Shown here: positions 27,636 through 37,044 of the stretch, one piece after another
Numbering within the stretch: position 1 is the stretch's first letter
Layout: each line of letters begins with the position of its first letter
Source of the DNA: Pseudomonadota bacterium
GTDB lineage: Bacteria; Pseudomonadota; Gammaproteobacteria; Eutrophobiales; Eutrophobiaceae
Reading direction: 5' to 3'
Assembly (NCBI GenBank): GCA_013112535.1
Contig: JABFGI010000005.1
Location: 1 to 64,000, forward strand
Length of the DNA stretch: 64,000 nt
Program-made: the position numbers and the translations under genes
Notes under the pieces: model-generated
The model's database searches: none
What the model saw: the letters and a program-made list of their open reading frames with translations, nothing else
Told to the model about the DNA's origin: nothing

Positions 27636-28822
27636 TCATTCACTCCGGTTGCCAGTGCCAGACCTTTCTCATAACACATAGCAGCTTCTTTAGTATTGCC
27701 TTCGTGTTCGTGTAGTTTTGCAAATTCATAATAGGCCTCAGGAATTGCCTGAACATCAATACTTTCCTGAAGGTAATCTCTGGCTTTACCCCATAATTCA
27801 TTTCGTATGCATATTCGACCTAACGATAATAACAAAACAGCATCACGTGCATGATTTTGAAGCCAGGACTCAGCTACTACTAATTGTTTATTCGTATCAC
27901 TCCCAATAACCAGTCCATATAAACGCACAAGCATATTATCCCACTGTTTCTTCAATGCGTTGCGTAACAACAACTCACAATCCGCAGTATCATCAAAATT
28001 AAGTCGCTCAGTTATATAGACTTCTATTAAATAAAAATGCTGCTGTAATTTACGCGGAATACCTGACCAGACAGTATTGAGCTTTTCTTTACTACCGGTG
28101 TTTCCTGCATCTTTTAATAAACCGGCATAAGCATCCAACTGTTTTGCCTGAATCTGTTCTCGCGAATAAAGGCTGGTTTTTTCAATGGCGGGAATTAATT
28201 TTAAGACAGATTGCCAGTCACTAAGATCCGTATAGGTATTTAACAATAATTGTTTCACCTGAATTTGGCCAGGCTGCTTATGTTGCAGGTGTTTTAATGT
28301 AGCTAATGCCTGTTCTGTCTGGTCCTGACTCAGCTGTAATTCAGCTTGTGTAATTCCAACCGCGATATCTGCATCAGGATTATGGTGATAAGCGAGACGC
28401 AAATATTCATCGCGTCTTTCAACTGAATGAGATTCTTGCGCTGCTCGTGCGGCATAAAGATAATTTACATGCGGCGCACGACTATATGGTGCAGCCTTGC
28501 AGAAAGCATTTTCTGCCTTTTTCCACCGACCTTCGGTCATATGAATCAGGCCTTGTGTTAAATACTTTTCAGCTCGCCTCTGGTTTCGATGTAAACGCCA
28601 TTTTTTTATTTCTTTTGGCATCGTAAAGAAACGGACTAGACTTCGAACAATGAAATAACAGCTTATAAAACTTAAAAATATAATAATGACAAACAGAGTT
28701 GCACTGGTTTGAATTTTCCAGCCGGAAATCGTCATCATGACATAACCCGTATCGGATCCTGCAATAGAACCAATCGCAACAGCTAGCAATAATGCTAGTA
28801 AACTTAGGAGTAAAAACCTCAT
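27632..28822 (-). CDS. hemY: HemY, heme biosynthesis-associated TPR membrane protein
   Basis: 396 residues. Two N-terminal transmembrane helices (about 3-22, 38-62) are followed by TPR-like repeats (RWKKAENAFCKAAPYSRAPH and similar). This is the gammaproteobacterial HemY of the hemCDXY operon, unrelated to the oxidase of the same name in Bacillus. It is thought to help scaffold porphyrin synthesis enzymes. It overlaps hemX by 4 bp (ATGA), so translation is coupled. Confidence 0.92.
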   Translation of the reverse strand: MRFLLLSLLALLLAVAIGSIAGSDTGYVMMTISGWKIQTSATLFVIIIFLSFISCYFIVRSLVRFFTMPKEIKKWRLHRNQRRAEKYLTQGLIHMTEGRWKKAENAFCKAAPYSRAPHVNYLYAARAAQESHSVERRDEYLRLAYHHNPDADIAVGITQAELQLSQDQTEQALATLKHLQHKQPGQIQVKQLLLNTYTDLSDWQSVLKLIPAIEKTSLYSREQIQAKQLDAYAGLLKDAGNTGSKEKLNTVWSGIPRKLQQHFYLIEVYITERLNFDDTADCELLLRNALKKQWDNMLVRLYGLVIGSDTNKQLVVAESWLQNHARDAVLLLSLGRICIRNELWGKARDYLQESIDVQAIPEAYYEFAKLHEHEGNTKEAAMCYEKGLALATGVND

Positions 28823-29934
28823 TGTTGAAGTATTAGCTCTTCACTGTTTTCATTATTACTTTCATCCTGTATGCGACTTAATGCACGTACTGATTCAAGT
28901 GAAGAACTAATATCCAGTTCAGGAAAGTCCAGATCAATCTTTTTCATACTGGATAATGAGTCATGAATATTACGAACATCTGCATCAGCTAAATCAAAAT
29001 AATTATCCAGCCAGCTTTGCAATTGATTTATTGAGGCACGTAGATTTTCTGTGTCACGATTGAACACGGCAAACCGCGCATTGGCTAATTCAAGTTTTAA
29101 ATTTGCTTTAAGAAAATAAACTTCATCTGGTAACAAACGTGCTTTACCAACATCCTTATCTCTTGTTATTACAATCAGGCTTTTTAATTCCTTGAAGACC
29201 ATTGCAAAAAAATGCCTGATACCTTCAGACTGTTCTTCATTCTTCTTTTCAACTACAAGCTGTTCTTCAATGACAACATTTTCTTTCAGAGACAAATTAT
29301 CAACACGATTAATTAAATCAGATAAAAACAGTGCCATACCACTTAAGTCCGCCTGATTTAACGATCGAAGCTCATTCATGTCGGCAATCAACTGTTCTCG
29401 TACTTTTATTACTGCAGGATCTGTAAGACCGTTTAGTCTTGCGTCTGCTGCTTCCATTGCCGACAAGGCTGTAGAAACATTATGATCAAGCTGAAGATTG
29501 TAACTGGCAATAATCAGCAAATGCTCGATCTCTGCCAAAGCATAATCTTCATTAATATGGATTTGTTGTTCTACTTGTTGCGATAGTGAATGCGAAAGAA
29601 CGTCCTGTCTTGACTCAAGCTCGTCGAGCTTTTTCTGTACACTGGTAAACCTTGATAAAACATCTTCAATACGATCTTTTGTTTTCTGATTAATGTTTGC
29701 AGCAGCCGTATTGTTTTCTGCAATGTCGCTTTCAATCCTGTTTAATCGATTATTGATAAAAACAGATATTGCAGCAACAATGACTATAAGAATTATGGCG
29801 AAAATGATTATAGATTTACTGCCTGACTTTTTGTCGTTTGCAGCATCATCCTTTTTATCAGCAACTATTTCTTTTTTGATATTCTCTTGCTGAATTTTTT
29901 CAGTCACTGGTTTTCCATCTTTTTCTTCACTCAT
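28819..29934 (-). CDS. hemX: HemX, uroporphyrinogen-III C-methyltransferase-like membrane protein
   Basis: 371 residues. A charged cytoplasmic N-terminus (KKEIVADKKDDAANDKKSGS) comes first. One transmembrane helix follows at about 45-62, and then a long helical periplasmic domain with coiled-coil character (about 75-140). Length and architecture match HemX of the hemCDXY operon. The methyltransferase name is historical; no SAM motif is seen, and the role is probably structural in the heme pathway. It overlaps hemD and hemY by 4 bp each. Confidence 0.92.
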   Translation of the reverse strand: MSEEKDGKPVTEKIQQENIKKEIVADKKDDAANDKKSGSKSIIIFAIILIVIVAAISVFINNRLNRIESDIAENNTAAANINQKTKDRIEDVLSRFTSVQKKLDELESRQDVLSHSLSQQVEQQIHINEDYALAEIEHLLIIASYNLQLDHNVSTALSAMEAADARLNGLTDPAVIKVREQLIADMNELRSLNQADLSGMALFLSDLINRVDNLSLKENVVIEEQLVVEKKNEEQSEGIRHFFAMVFKELKSLIVITRDKDVGKARLLPDEVYFLKANLKLELANARFAVFNRDTENLRASINQLQSWLDNYFDLADADVRNIHDSLSSMKKIDLDFPELDISSSLESVRALSRIQDESNNENSEELILQQ

Positions 29935-30716
29935 GTCTGTGTATCTCCGACAAGTTCTAATAGTGCAGACAATAGACCTTGATCACTTTTCTCTTTTGCG
30001 ACTTTAATATCTGAAACGAAACCCAACTCTTTTGCCAAATCAGCATTTCGAACAGACATTGTGACCAATGGTGTACTTAACAATTTTCTTTGATACTGAC
30101 CAACTGTCAGTTTTAACAAATTTTCAAGCCCTTCATTACTGCTGACTATAACTGCGTCAGGACTCTTATTTTGCCATATTTCGTGACATTCCTGAATATC
30201 ATATTCAGGCATACCACGTTGATAAACTTCAGCATATTTAACCGTTGCGCCACGTTTTTTTAAATTATCTGCTAATAACTCACGTCCACCAACACCCCGA
30301 ACGATCAATACTTTTTTATTAAGAACTAATTCGCTTTGTAGCTCGGGTAACAACAATAAACTCTCGCTATCTGCTTTAGCACCGGCATGCTGTACTGTGT
30401 TCATATTCACCTCAGATAAGGCGGCCGCAGTACCAGAGCCGATAGCGAATAATCGTATTGCGCTTGATAACTCCGGTTGCAAATAATGTTCAAATACCAC
30501 CTTTACAGCATTACGACTAACAAATATAACAAAGTCATATTGTTTGATATTTGCAAAACAATCTGAAAGTATCTTTGAATTCAAAATAGGTTGAATTTCA
30601 ATTGTCGGAAAAAGAATTGCTTCTCCTTCCGCATGTGAAATAAAGTCGCACAACTGATCTGCCTGATGTCGAGGTCGAGTGACTAATATTCGTTTATTTT
30701 TTAAACTTGCTGACAC
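29931..30716 (-). CDS. hemD: uroporphyrinogen-III synthase
   Basis: 261 residues. It closes hydroxymethylbilane into uroporphyrinogen III. The family is poorly conserved; supporting segments are the start NKRILVTRPRHQADQLCDFI, DFVIFVSRNAVKVV, LFAIGSGTAAAL and VLIVRGVGGRELLADNLKKR, with VIVSSNEGLENLL near the C-terminal half. Its place, 8 bp after hemC and overlapping hemX by 4 bp, settles the call. Confidence 0.93.
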   Translation of the reverse strand: MSASLKNKRILVTRPRHQADQLCDFISHAEGEAILFPTIEIQPILNSKILSDCFANIKQYDFVIFVSRNAVKVVFEHYLQPELSSAIRLFAIGSGTAAALSEVNMNTVQHAGAKADSESLLLLPELQSELVLNKKVLIVRGVGGRELLADNLKKRGATVKYAEVYQRGMPEYDIQECHEIWQNKSPDAVIVSSNEGLENLLKLTVGQYQRKLLSTPLVTMSVRNADLAKELGFVSDIKVAKEKSDQGLLSALLELVGDTQT

Positions 30717-30724
30717 AATAATCG

Positions 30725-31645
30725 TTAGTGCAGAAGCTCTTCTAAAATTTTATCACCACCTCGTTCCAGTAATGCCTCTGCTAAAGTAATACCAATATTA
30801 TCTATGTCTGCAATATTGCCTTTTTGTTCCGCTTTAATGACTTCACTACCATCGACTCTTGCAATTAAACCCGTCAAATTGATTTCATCACCCGCAATGG
30901 TTGCTTGTCCGGCTATAGGTAATTGACAACCACCAAACAAACGCCGACTAAATGCGCGTTCCGTTTGCACACAGACGGATGTATCCTGATGATTCAAAGG
31001 CGCAATTAATTCATGCACGACATCATCACCGGCTCGACATTCAATCCCGACCGCACCCTGGCCAATTGCAGGCAACAAAATAGAAGGCGGAATTAATTGT
31101 GTAATACGTTCACTCATGCCGAGTCGAATAATTCCTGCTGCTGCCAGCATAATGGCATCGTATTCTCCTGCATCAAGCTTGCCTAAACGCGTACCAACAT
31201 TGCCACGTAAATCTTTTAATTCTATTCCTGGATGTAACGCCTTAACTTGCGACTGACGACGAAGACTTGAAGTACCCATTACCGCATTTTCAGGTAGATC
31301 TTCAATCTTGTCATACGTATTCGAGATGAACACATCTCTTGTATCTTCACGTTCCATAATGACCGGTAATACCAGTTTTTCAGGCAAATCAATTGTTACA
31401 TCTTTCATAGAATGTACAGCTATATCAGCTTTGCCTTCTAATAAAGCTTGTTCCAACTCCTTAATAAAGAGCCCTTTTCCACCAACAGCAATTAATGGTG
31501 CATCAAGAAAACGATCGCCTTCTGTTTGCATCTTCACTAGTTCAACTGATAAATCAGAATGGGCCTCCAGGAGGCATTTTTTAACATGTTCTGCCTGCCA
31601 TAATGCAAGCGGACTTTTACGAGTCGCTATTTTTAGTGTTTTCAC
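30725..31645 (-). CDS. hemC: porphobilinogen deaminase (hydroxymethylbilane synthase)
   Basis: 306 residues. It polymerises four porphobilinogens onto a dipyrromethane cofactor. The cofactor-binding Cys is visible in LFGGCQLPIAGQA. Other family blocks are TRKSPLALWQAEHV, DIAVHSMKDV (catalytic Asp), GTSSLRRQSQV and LRGNVGTRL. First gene of the hemC-hemD-hemX-hemY operon, divergent from gshB across about 105 bp, which should hold both promoters. Confidence 0.97.
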   Translation of the reverse strand: MKTLKIATRKSPLALWQAEHVKKCLLEAHSDLSVELVKMQTEGDRFLDAPLIAVGGKGLFIKELEQALLEGKADIAVHSMKDVTIDLPEKLVLPVIMEREDTRDVFISNTYDKIEDLPENAVMGTSSLRRQSQVKALHPGIELKDLRGNVGTRLGKLDAGEYDAIMLAAAGIIRLGMSERITQLIPPSILLPAIGQGAVGIECRAGDDVVHELIAPLNHQDTSVCVQTERAFSRRLFGGCQLPIAGQATIAGDEINLTGLIARVDGSEVIKAEQKGNIADIDNIGITLAEALLERGGDKILEELLH

Positions 31646-31750
31646 GGTATATTTTTTAATTTAAACAATATGTTATCAATGACGATGGTGTTTATTATTA
31701 TACACATTGGGTATTATTCAGAGAATTATTTATAGATATCAAGGAACCTG

Positions 31751-32698
31751 ATGAAACTCGGAATAGTGATGGATCCCATTAGCGGGATCAATACGAAAAA
31801 AGACAGTTCATTTGCCATGCTACTGGCTGCACAAAAGCGCGGCTGGGAGCTGGTTTATATGGAAATGCAGGATATCTATATTAACGATGATATCCCAATG
31901 GCGAATATGCGTGGTCTGAAAGTCGAGGACAATGCAGATCGATGGTTTGCTTTATCAAACAGTCAAACCGAAGAGCTTGCGAAGCTGGATATTATTTTAA
32001 TGCGTAAGGATCCGCCTTTCGATCTTGAATATATCTATGCGACTTACATACTCGAACATGCTGAACGCCTGGGATCACTGGTTGTAAACAGTCCGGCAGC
32101 TCTTAGAAACGCAAATGAAAAAATGTTTATTACTCATTTTGCAAATTGCATAGCCCCGACCCAGGTCAGTCGCAACATGGATATACTGCTCGATTTTATC
32201 AAGCAACATGGAGACACGATTATAAAACCACTTGATGGTATGGCCGGGCATAGCATTTATCGCGTCAATGAAACTGATCATAACTGTAAAGTCATTCTGG
32301 AAACGATGACCAAAGAAGGTACCGCTTATGTTATGGCACAAAAATTTGTACCGGAAGTTTCTGCCGGAGATAAACGAATATTATTAATCGATGGCGAGCC
32401 CATTCCTTATGCATTGGCAAGAATACCTGCCGTAGGCGAAGTCAGAGGCAATCTGGCCAGGGGTGGGTCGGGGCAGGGAGTAGAATTAACAGATCGAGAT
32501 CGATGGATATGCGAACAGGTCGGACCACGTTTGCGTGAGATGGGCTTGTTTTTTGTCGGTCTTGACGTGATTGGTGACTATTTAACAGAAATCAATGTCA
32601 CCAGCCCAACTTGTATTCGCGAATTAGATAGCCTGTATAATATCGACATTGCCGATAAATTGATGGATGCTTTGCAAAAACACAGGCAAAAAACATAA
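31751..32698 (+). CDS. gshB: glutathione synthetase
   Basis: 315 residues, matching E. coli GshB (316). It joins gamma-glutamylcysteine and glycine using ATP. The typical start KLGIVMDPISGINTKKDSSF is followed by MRKDPPFDLEYIYATYILE, the ATP-grasp segment KPLDGMAGHSIYRV, EIPVPEVSAGDKRILLIDGE-like residues, and INVTSPTCIRELD near the end. AGGAA lies at a good distance before the ATG. The tonB-like gene begins 41 bp downstream in the classical gshB-tonB-yqgE order. Confidence 0.97.
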   Translation: MKLGIVMDPISGINTKKDSSFAMLLAAQKRGWELVYMEMQDIYINDDIPMANMRGLKVEDNADRWFALSNSQTEELAKLDIILMRKDPPFDLEYIYATYILEHAERLGSLVVNSPAALRNANEKMFITHFANCIAPTQVSRNMDILLDFIKQHGDTIIKPLDGMAGHSIYRVNETDHNCKVILETMTKEGTAYVMAQKFVPEVSAGDKRILLIDGEPIPYALARIPAVGEVRGNLARGGSGQGVELTDRDRWICEQVGPRLREMGLFFVGLDVIGDYLTEINVTSPTCIRELDSLYNIDIADKLMDALQKHRQKT

Positions 32699-32739
32699 AC
32701 TGTGAATTATTTTTTACTCACTGGTAAACAAATTTAAAC

Positions 32740-33756
32740 GTGGCAACCGTACAAGCTGCTAAACCCATTATTACTCCGCTGGATCGTTTTGGCCTGACAT
32801 TAAGTCTCGCCATATTGTGTCATGCACTGCTTATTTTAGGCGTTACTTTTGCAAAAGAAGATCGTTCACGTGCACGCTTCAATACAATGGAAATTGTCCT
32901 GGTCCAACAAAAAAGTCCCGAACCTGAAGAAGCAAAAATGCTGGCACAGGCTAGCCTTGAAGGCGGAGGCAATGTTGACGAACAGGTTAATCCTTCAGCA
33001 CCAATGCCAGCACCATTCCCGGATGAAAAACCGGAAATAACCATGCCGCAGCCTGCCGAACAGGAACCACCACAACCGCCGGAAACGGCAACAACGGAAG
33101 CTGTCATTGCCGAACCGTCTCCGGTGAAAAAAGAACTGGTCGAGACATTAACGGTTGAAGAACCGGAAAGTAAAACGCCAAAAGTTGAAAAAATTGAAAC
33201 GCCAAGTAAAGAAAAGAAAATTGCTGAAACAACGGAAACAGAATCAAGAAAAAAAATAACCACGCCGGAAAAAGAAAAGAAACGCATTAAAGAAACAATA
33301 AGAAAACCAAAAATACCGACTGCAACTGAACTATTAACAAATAGTTTTAAAATTGCTTCATTAAGTGCCGAAATCAGGCGCAAGATGGAAGCAAAGGCAG
33401 AACGGCCCAGACGAAAATTTATATCCGCCAGCACCAAGGAATATAACTACGCTGCTTACATGGAAGCCTGGCGCTCTAAAGTAGAACGTGTTGGCAATCT
33501 AAATTATCCTGAAAAAGCACGAAAACAGGGGCTTTCAGGAAGTCTGGTGCTGGATGTAGCACTAAGGCCCGATGGGTCAATTGATGAAATCACTATTCGT
33601 CGATCATCTGGCGAGAAACTGCTTGATGATGCTGCCGTTCGTATTGTTCAATTATCTGCTCCATTCTCGCCATTCCCGCAACATATCAGGGACGAAACCG
33701 ATATTTTACATATCATGCGTACCTGGCAATTTCTCAATAACAGGGGCTTTAAATAA
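32740..33756 (+). CDS. TonB-like energy transducer
   Basis: 338 residues from GTG 32740. One N-terminal transmembrane helix (about 16-35) is followed by a long Pro/Glu/Lys-rich periplasm-spanning region (about 55-200, with PAPFPDEKPEITMPQPAEQE). The TonB C-terminal domain (about 235-338) has NLNYPEKARKQGLSGSLVLD and IRRSSGEKLLDDAAVRIVQL. It should transmit proton-motive force to outer-membrane receptors. No exbB/exbD genes are nearby. The gshB-tonB-yqgE neighbourhood is standard in Pseudomonas-like bacteria. Confidence 0.9.
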   Translation: MATVQAAKPIITPLDRFGLTLSLAILCHALLILGVTFAKEDRSRARFNTMEIVLVQQKSPEPEEAKMLAQASLEGGGNVDEQVNPSAPMPAPFPDEKPEITMPQPAEQEPPQPPETATTEAVIAEPSPVKKELVETLTVEEPESKTPKVEKIETPSKEKKIAETTETESRKKITTPEKEKKRIKETIRKPKIPTATELLTNSFKIASLSAEIRRKMEAKAERPRRKFISASTKEYNYAAYMEAWRSKVERVGNLNYPEKARKQGLSGSLVLDVALRPDGSIDEITIRRSSGEKLLDDAAVRIVQLSAPFSPFPQHIRDETDILHIMRTWQFLNNRGFK

Positions 33757-33843
33757 TCATTTATAAAATGATAAGCCTGCACTTGTGAAAATACATAATC
33801 CGGCTAGTATTTATATATAAGAATTAAAAAGAGGATATTACTC

Positions 33844-34131
33844 ATGGCAAACGAAGGTTATCACGAACCCATCGAAGAACTTACTGATGAAACAAGGGAT
33901 ATGCACAGAGCGATAATTTCGCTAATGGAAGAACTTGAAGCGGTGGACTGGTATAACCAGAGAGTCGATGCATGTAAAGATAATGAACTAAAAGCCATTC
34001 TTGCTCACAATAGAGATGAAGAAAAAGAGCATGCAGCAATGGTTCTGGAATGGATTCGTAGAAAAGATGCTTCTTTTGACAAAGAACTTAAAGATTATTT
34101 ATTTACTGACAAACCTATTGCCCACGAATAA
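33844..34131 (+). CDS. EncFtn-type (encapsulated ferritin-like) ferroxidase
   Basis: 95 residues. It is nearly a textbook EncFtn: two helices with EELEAVDWYNQRVDAC and HNRDEEKEHAAMVLEWIRR. By alignment to the Rhodospirillum protein, the ferroxidase ligands are Glu30, Glu60 and His63, with Trp36 and Tyr37 beside them and Glu29/Glu32 at the entry site; all are present. EncFtn assembles as a ring and oxidises iron inside encapsulin shells. Here the C-terminus stops at LFTDKPIAHE without an obvious encapsulin-targeting peptide, and the next gene is a small lipoprotein and not a shell protein. GAGGA precedes the ATG. Confidence 0.9.
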   Translation: MANEGYHEPIEELTDETRDMHRAIISLMEELEAVDWYNQRVDACKDNELKAILAHNRDEEKEHAAMVLEWIRRKDASFDKELKDYLFTDKPIAHE

Positions 34132-34169
34132 CAAACGTAATCCTTTAATGAGCAATAGCAGGAAACAAC

Positions 34170-34535
34170 TTGAATAAAGTTAAAATCTTTTATGTATTTT
34201 TATTAGCGGCATCAGTAATCTTTCTTGCCTCTTGTAGTTCAGAACTATCAATACATGGTCTTTGGCAAGATACTAATGCAGCAGGAACTATTGAATTTAA
34301 AACGAATGGAGAAGTCATTATCATTGATAATATGTCTGCGACTGTAACGGGAACATTTGAAATTAACAAGAATGATTCCATCACATTTGAACTAACGGCT
34401 ACAGATATTATGAGTGATTCAATTCAACCAACTGAAAAAAGAACTGTGACAGCAAAAATAGTCGAGTTTAATGACAATAAACTACAACTTAACTTTAACG
34501 GAGAAAAGATAGAACACTATAAACGACTTCGTTAA
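34170..34535 (+). CDS. small lipoprotein, unknown function
   Basis: 121 residues from TTG 34170, with AGGAA about 6 bases upstream. The signal peptide ends in lipobox LASC (Cys22). The mature part looks like a beta-rich small domain (HGLWQDTNAAGTIEFKTNGE, then VTGTFEINKNDSITFEL), of the kind often seen in lipocalin-like or DUF5640-like proteins. No precise family is recognised. It lies 38 bp after the EncFtn gene and may be transcribed with it. Confidence 0.7.
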   Translation: MNKVKIFYVFLLAASVIFLASCSSELSIHGLWQDTNAAGTIEFKTNGEVIIIDNMSATVTGTFEINKNDSITFELTATDIMSDSIQPTEKRTVTAKIVEFNDNKLQLNFNGEKIEHYKRLR

Positions 34536-34564
34536 TCAACAGATTTTAATTTATACTTTAAGGT

Positions 34565-35125
34565 ATGCAACAAACAGATCTTACAAATCAATTTTTGATT
34601 TCGATGCCGAGTCTCAAAGATCCCAACTTTGAGAAAACTGTTACTTATGTCTGCGTTCACAATGAAGAAGGCGCGATGGGCATCATCATTAACAAGCCTT
34701 TGGACATTGGCCTCGGTGAGATTTTCGTTCAGATGGATATTTCTGTCGAGAACTCTGAAGCAAACAGCAAAAAAGTCTATCAGGGTGGTCCCGTACATAT
34801 CGATCATGGTTTTATATTGCATCAGGGCAACAAGGAGTGGAACTCATCAATCATCGTTTCACCCGAACTTTGTGTCACTACTTCAAAAGATATTCTCGAA
34901 GCAATTGCAGAAGGCAAAGGCCCTGACGAGGCACTGGTCGCATTAGGTTATGCCGGTTGGTCTGCAGGACAACTAGAACAGGAGTTAATGGATAACGCCT
35001 GGTTAACGGGCCCGGCTGATGCAGATATCATCTTTAACTCGAACTCGGATCAATGCTGGGAATCTGCTGCAAATCATATCGGCGTAGATATCGATAAATT
35101 ATCTGCCGATATTGGTCACGCGTGA
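34565..35125 (+). CDS. yqgE: YqgE/AlgH family protein
   Basis: 186 residues, matching the family (about 187). Typical features are NQFLISMPSLKDPNFEKTV, HNEEGAMGIIINKPLD, VYQGGPVHIDHGFILH and ALGYAGWSAGQLEQEL. The biochemical function is unknown; AlgH was named in Pseudomonas for a role near alginate regulation. It overlaps ruvX (yqgF) by 4 bp, as is usual. Confidence 0.95.
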   Translation: MQQTDLTNQFLISMPSLKDPNFEKTVTYVCVHNEEGAMGIIINKPLDIGLGEIFVQMDISVENSEANSKKVYQGGPVHIDHGFILHQGNKEWNSSIIVSPELCVTTSKDILEAIAEGKGPDEALVALGYAGWSAGQLEQELMDNAWLTGPADADIIFNSNSDQCWESAANHIGVDIDKLSADIGHA

Positions 35126-35517
35126 GTATAAAAACCTTACTTTGTTTTGATTACGGAAAAAAACGAATAGGTACGGCCGTTGGTCAAACAATCACCACCA
35201 CTGCTACCGCTCTTGAAATAATCAACACCATTAATAACAAACCCGACTGGGACAGTATTACACGACTGATAAACGAATGGAGTCCGGATCAGCTTATCGT
35301 CGGTATGCCATTCCAGCTCGACGGTTCACGTCAGGAAATGACAGACGTCGCCGAACGCTTTTCCAGACAACTCGAAGGCCGCTACAATATTCCGGTAGAG
35401 ATGATTGAGGAGCAACTCTCATCTTATGAGGCCAGACGCGAATTAAAATCAACTTACAATCTCGATGCTGTTGCTGCCAGACTTATTCTTGAAACATGGC
35501 TGAGCGAGAATTATTGA
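35122..35517 (+). CDS. yqgF: Holliday junction resolvase-like YqgF/RuvX
   Basis: 131 residues from GTG 35122. RNase H-fold: FDYGKKRIGTAVG carries the first catalytic Asp, IVGMPFQLDGS the middle strand, and DAVAARLILETWL the last Asp. The segment usually reading DERLTT appears as EEQLSSYEA, retaining an acidic residue. It takes part in 16S rRNA 5' processing and possibly recombination. Translationally coupled to yqgE through ATGA/GTGA overlap; the pyrR start is 31 bp further on. Confidence 0.93.
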   Translation: MSIKTLLCFDYGKKRIGTAVGQTITTTATALEIINTINNKPDWDSITRLINEWSPDQLIVGMPFQLDGSRQEMTDVAERFSRQLEGRYNIPVEMIEEQLSSYEARRELKSTYNLDAVAARLILETWLSENY

Positions 35518-35548
35518 TATCTGAGATCAAATAGGGAAAACTAGCATC

Positions 35549-36058
35549 ATGTCTAATGAAATAAATATAAATGTGCTTGTTGGGGAAATGGCTGAAGCCA
35601 TTCAAGTCCATTGTACTGACAGAGGCTACGACAAGCCTTTAATGATCGGAATAAAGCGTGGTGGTGCCTGGGTGGCAAAAGAATTACATCAATCGCTTAA
35701 ACTATCTGATCCATTAGGCGAGTTAAATATTGCCTTCTACCGTGATGACTTTAGCACGCTGGGATTACATCCTGAAGTTAGCCCGAGTAACTTGCCTTAC
35801 GATGTGAGTGACCAACACATCATTTTGGTGGATGATGTGTTATATACGGGTCGCACCATTCGTGCTGCAATGAATGAAATTTTCGATTATGGTCGCCCCG
35901 CCAGTATCACTTTGGCGGTTTTGATTGACCGTTGTGAAAGAGATTTACCAATTCAGGCTGATATCATTGGAAAAACTATTACGCTGAATGAGGGAGAACA
36001 TGTTAAACTCCTTGGCCCAGAGCCCCTGACATTGTCTTTCACGGGTACTGAAAAATAA
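35549..36058 (+). CDS. pyrR: PyrR, pyrimidine regulator / uracil phosphoribosyltransferase
   Basis: 169 residues. Phosphoribosyltransferase fold with the PRPP motif [16 protein letters not shown] at about 92-107 and [15 protein letters not shown]. In proteobacteria PyrR sits upstream of pyrB-pyrC' and is usually thought to act as the enzyme and not as an RNA attenuator. I saw no anti-terminator structure in the 31 bp before it. pyrB starts 5 bp after its stop. Confidence 0.95.
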   Translation: MSNEININVLVGEMAEAIQVHCTDRGYDKPLMIGIKRGGAWVAKELHQSLKLSDPLGELNIAFYRDDFSTLGLHPEVSPSNLPYDVSDQHIILVDDVLYTGRTIRAAMNEIFDYGRPASITLAVLIDRCERDLPIQADIIGKTITLNEGEHVKLLGPEPLTLSFTGTEK

Positions 36059-36063
36059 ACTTA

Positions 36064-37044
36064 ATGACTGGAAATAGTATTCAACTCGACAAAAACGGCA
36101 ATCTTAAGCATTTTCTTTCTACAGAAGGTCTTAGCCAATCATTACTCCAGAAAATTCTTGATCATGCCGAATCCTTTGCCAGTGTTGGCGAAAGACATGT
36201 AAAAAAAGTCCCTTTATTACGCGGTAAAACCATTGCCAATTTATTCTTCGAACCCAGCACACGAACACGCACAACATTTGAATTAGCAGCAAAACGACTT
36301 TCTGCCGATATACTTAATCTGAATATTTCAACTTCAGCCACCAGTAAAGGCGAAACGTTGAGCGACACCCTGCATACTCTGGAAGCGATGCATTGCGATA
36401 TGTTTGTCGTGCGCCATGCAAACAGCGGCGCCGCACATTACATTGCGACACAGGTTGCGCCACATATCAGTGTTATTAATGCCGGAGACGGACGCCACGC
36501 ACATCCAACTCAAGCAATGCTGGACATGTTTACCATTCGCAGACATAAGAAAGATTTCACAAAATTAAAAGTTGCCATTGTTGGTGACATATTGCATTCA
36601 AGAGTCGCACGCTCGGAAATTCATGCGTTAAATACACTCGGCGTACTGGAAACACGCATTATTGCTCCTCATACATTAATACCAAAAGGTGTTGAAGAAC
36701 TGGGCGTTCATGTTTATCACGATATGGATGCTGGTCTTGAAGGTGTTGATATTGTCATGATGTTAAGACTTCAAAAAGAACGCATGCGTGGCGCATTATT
36801 ACCAAGCGAACAGGAATTTTTTCAGCGCTATGGCTTGACCAGCGAAAGACTGGCAATAGCCAAACCCGATGCGATTGTTATGCATCCTGGTCCTATTAAT
36901 CGTGGTGTTGAAATTGACTCCAGTGTCGCTGATAGCGAGCGTTCAGTAATTTTACAGCAAGTCAGTCATGGTATCGCTGTACGCATGGCTATCATGGCCA
37001 TGACCATGGGGCGCAGTGCAGATGATATTGGTGAGACTGAATGA
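36064..37044 (+). CDS. pyrB: aspartate carbamoyltransferase catalytic subunit
   Basis: 326 residues, in the size range of the Pseudomonas-type ATCase (about 334). Carbamoyl-phosphate loop [19 protein letters not shown] is intact, as are HPTQAMLDM and [12 protein letters not shown]. The Pseudomonas-type enzyme forms a dodecamer with the inactive dihydroorotase PyrC', which is exactly the next gene, overlapping by 4 bp. Confidence 0.97.
   Translation: MTGNSIQLDKNGNLKHFLSTEGLSQSLLQKILDHAESFASVGERHVKKVPLLRGKTIANLFFEPSTRTRTTFELAAKRLSADILNLNISTSATSKGETLSDTLHTLEAMHCDMFVVRHANSGAAHYIATQVAPHISVINAGDGRHAHPTQAMLDMFTIRRHKKDFTKLKVAIVGDILHSRVARSEIHALNTLGVLETRIIAPHTLIPKGVEELGVHVYHDMDAGLEGVDIVMMLRLQKERMRGALLPSEQEFFQRYGLTSERLAIAKPDAIVMHPGPINRGVEIDSSVADSERSVILQQVSHGIAVRMAIMAMTMGRSADDIGETE

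Noticed and set aside
31646..31750. Regulatory RNA or riboswitch between hemC and gshB
   Set aside because: Only an AT-rich promoter-like region is seen, with no conserved structured element I can recognise.
32820..33437. 205-codon open frame opposite the tonB-like gene
   Set aside because: Its Ser/Val/Gly-rich composition is the mirror of the Pro/Glu/Lys-rich linker; antisense artefact.
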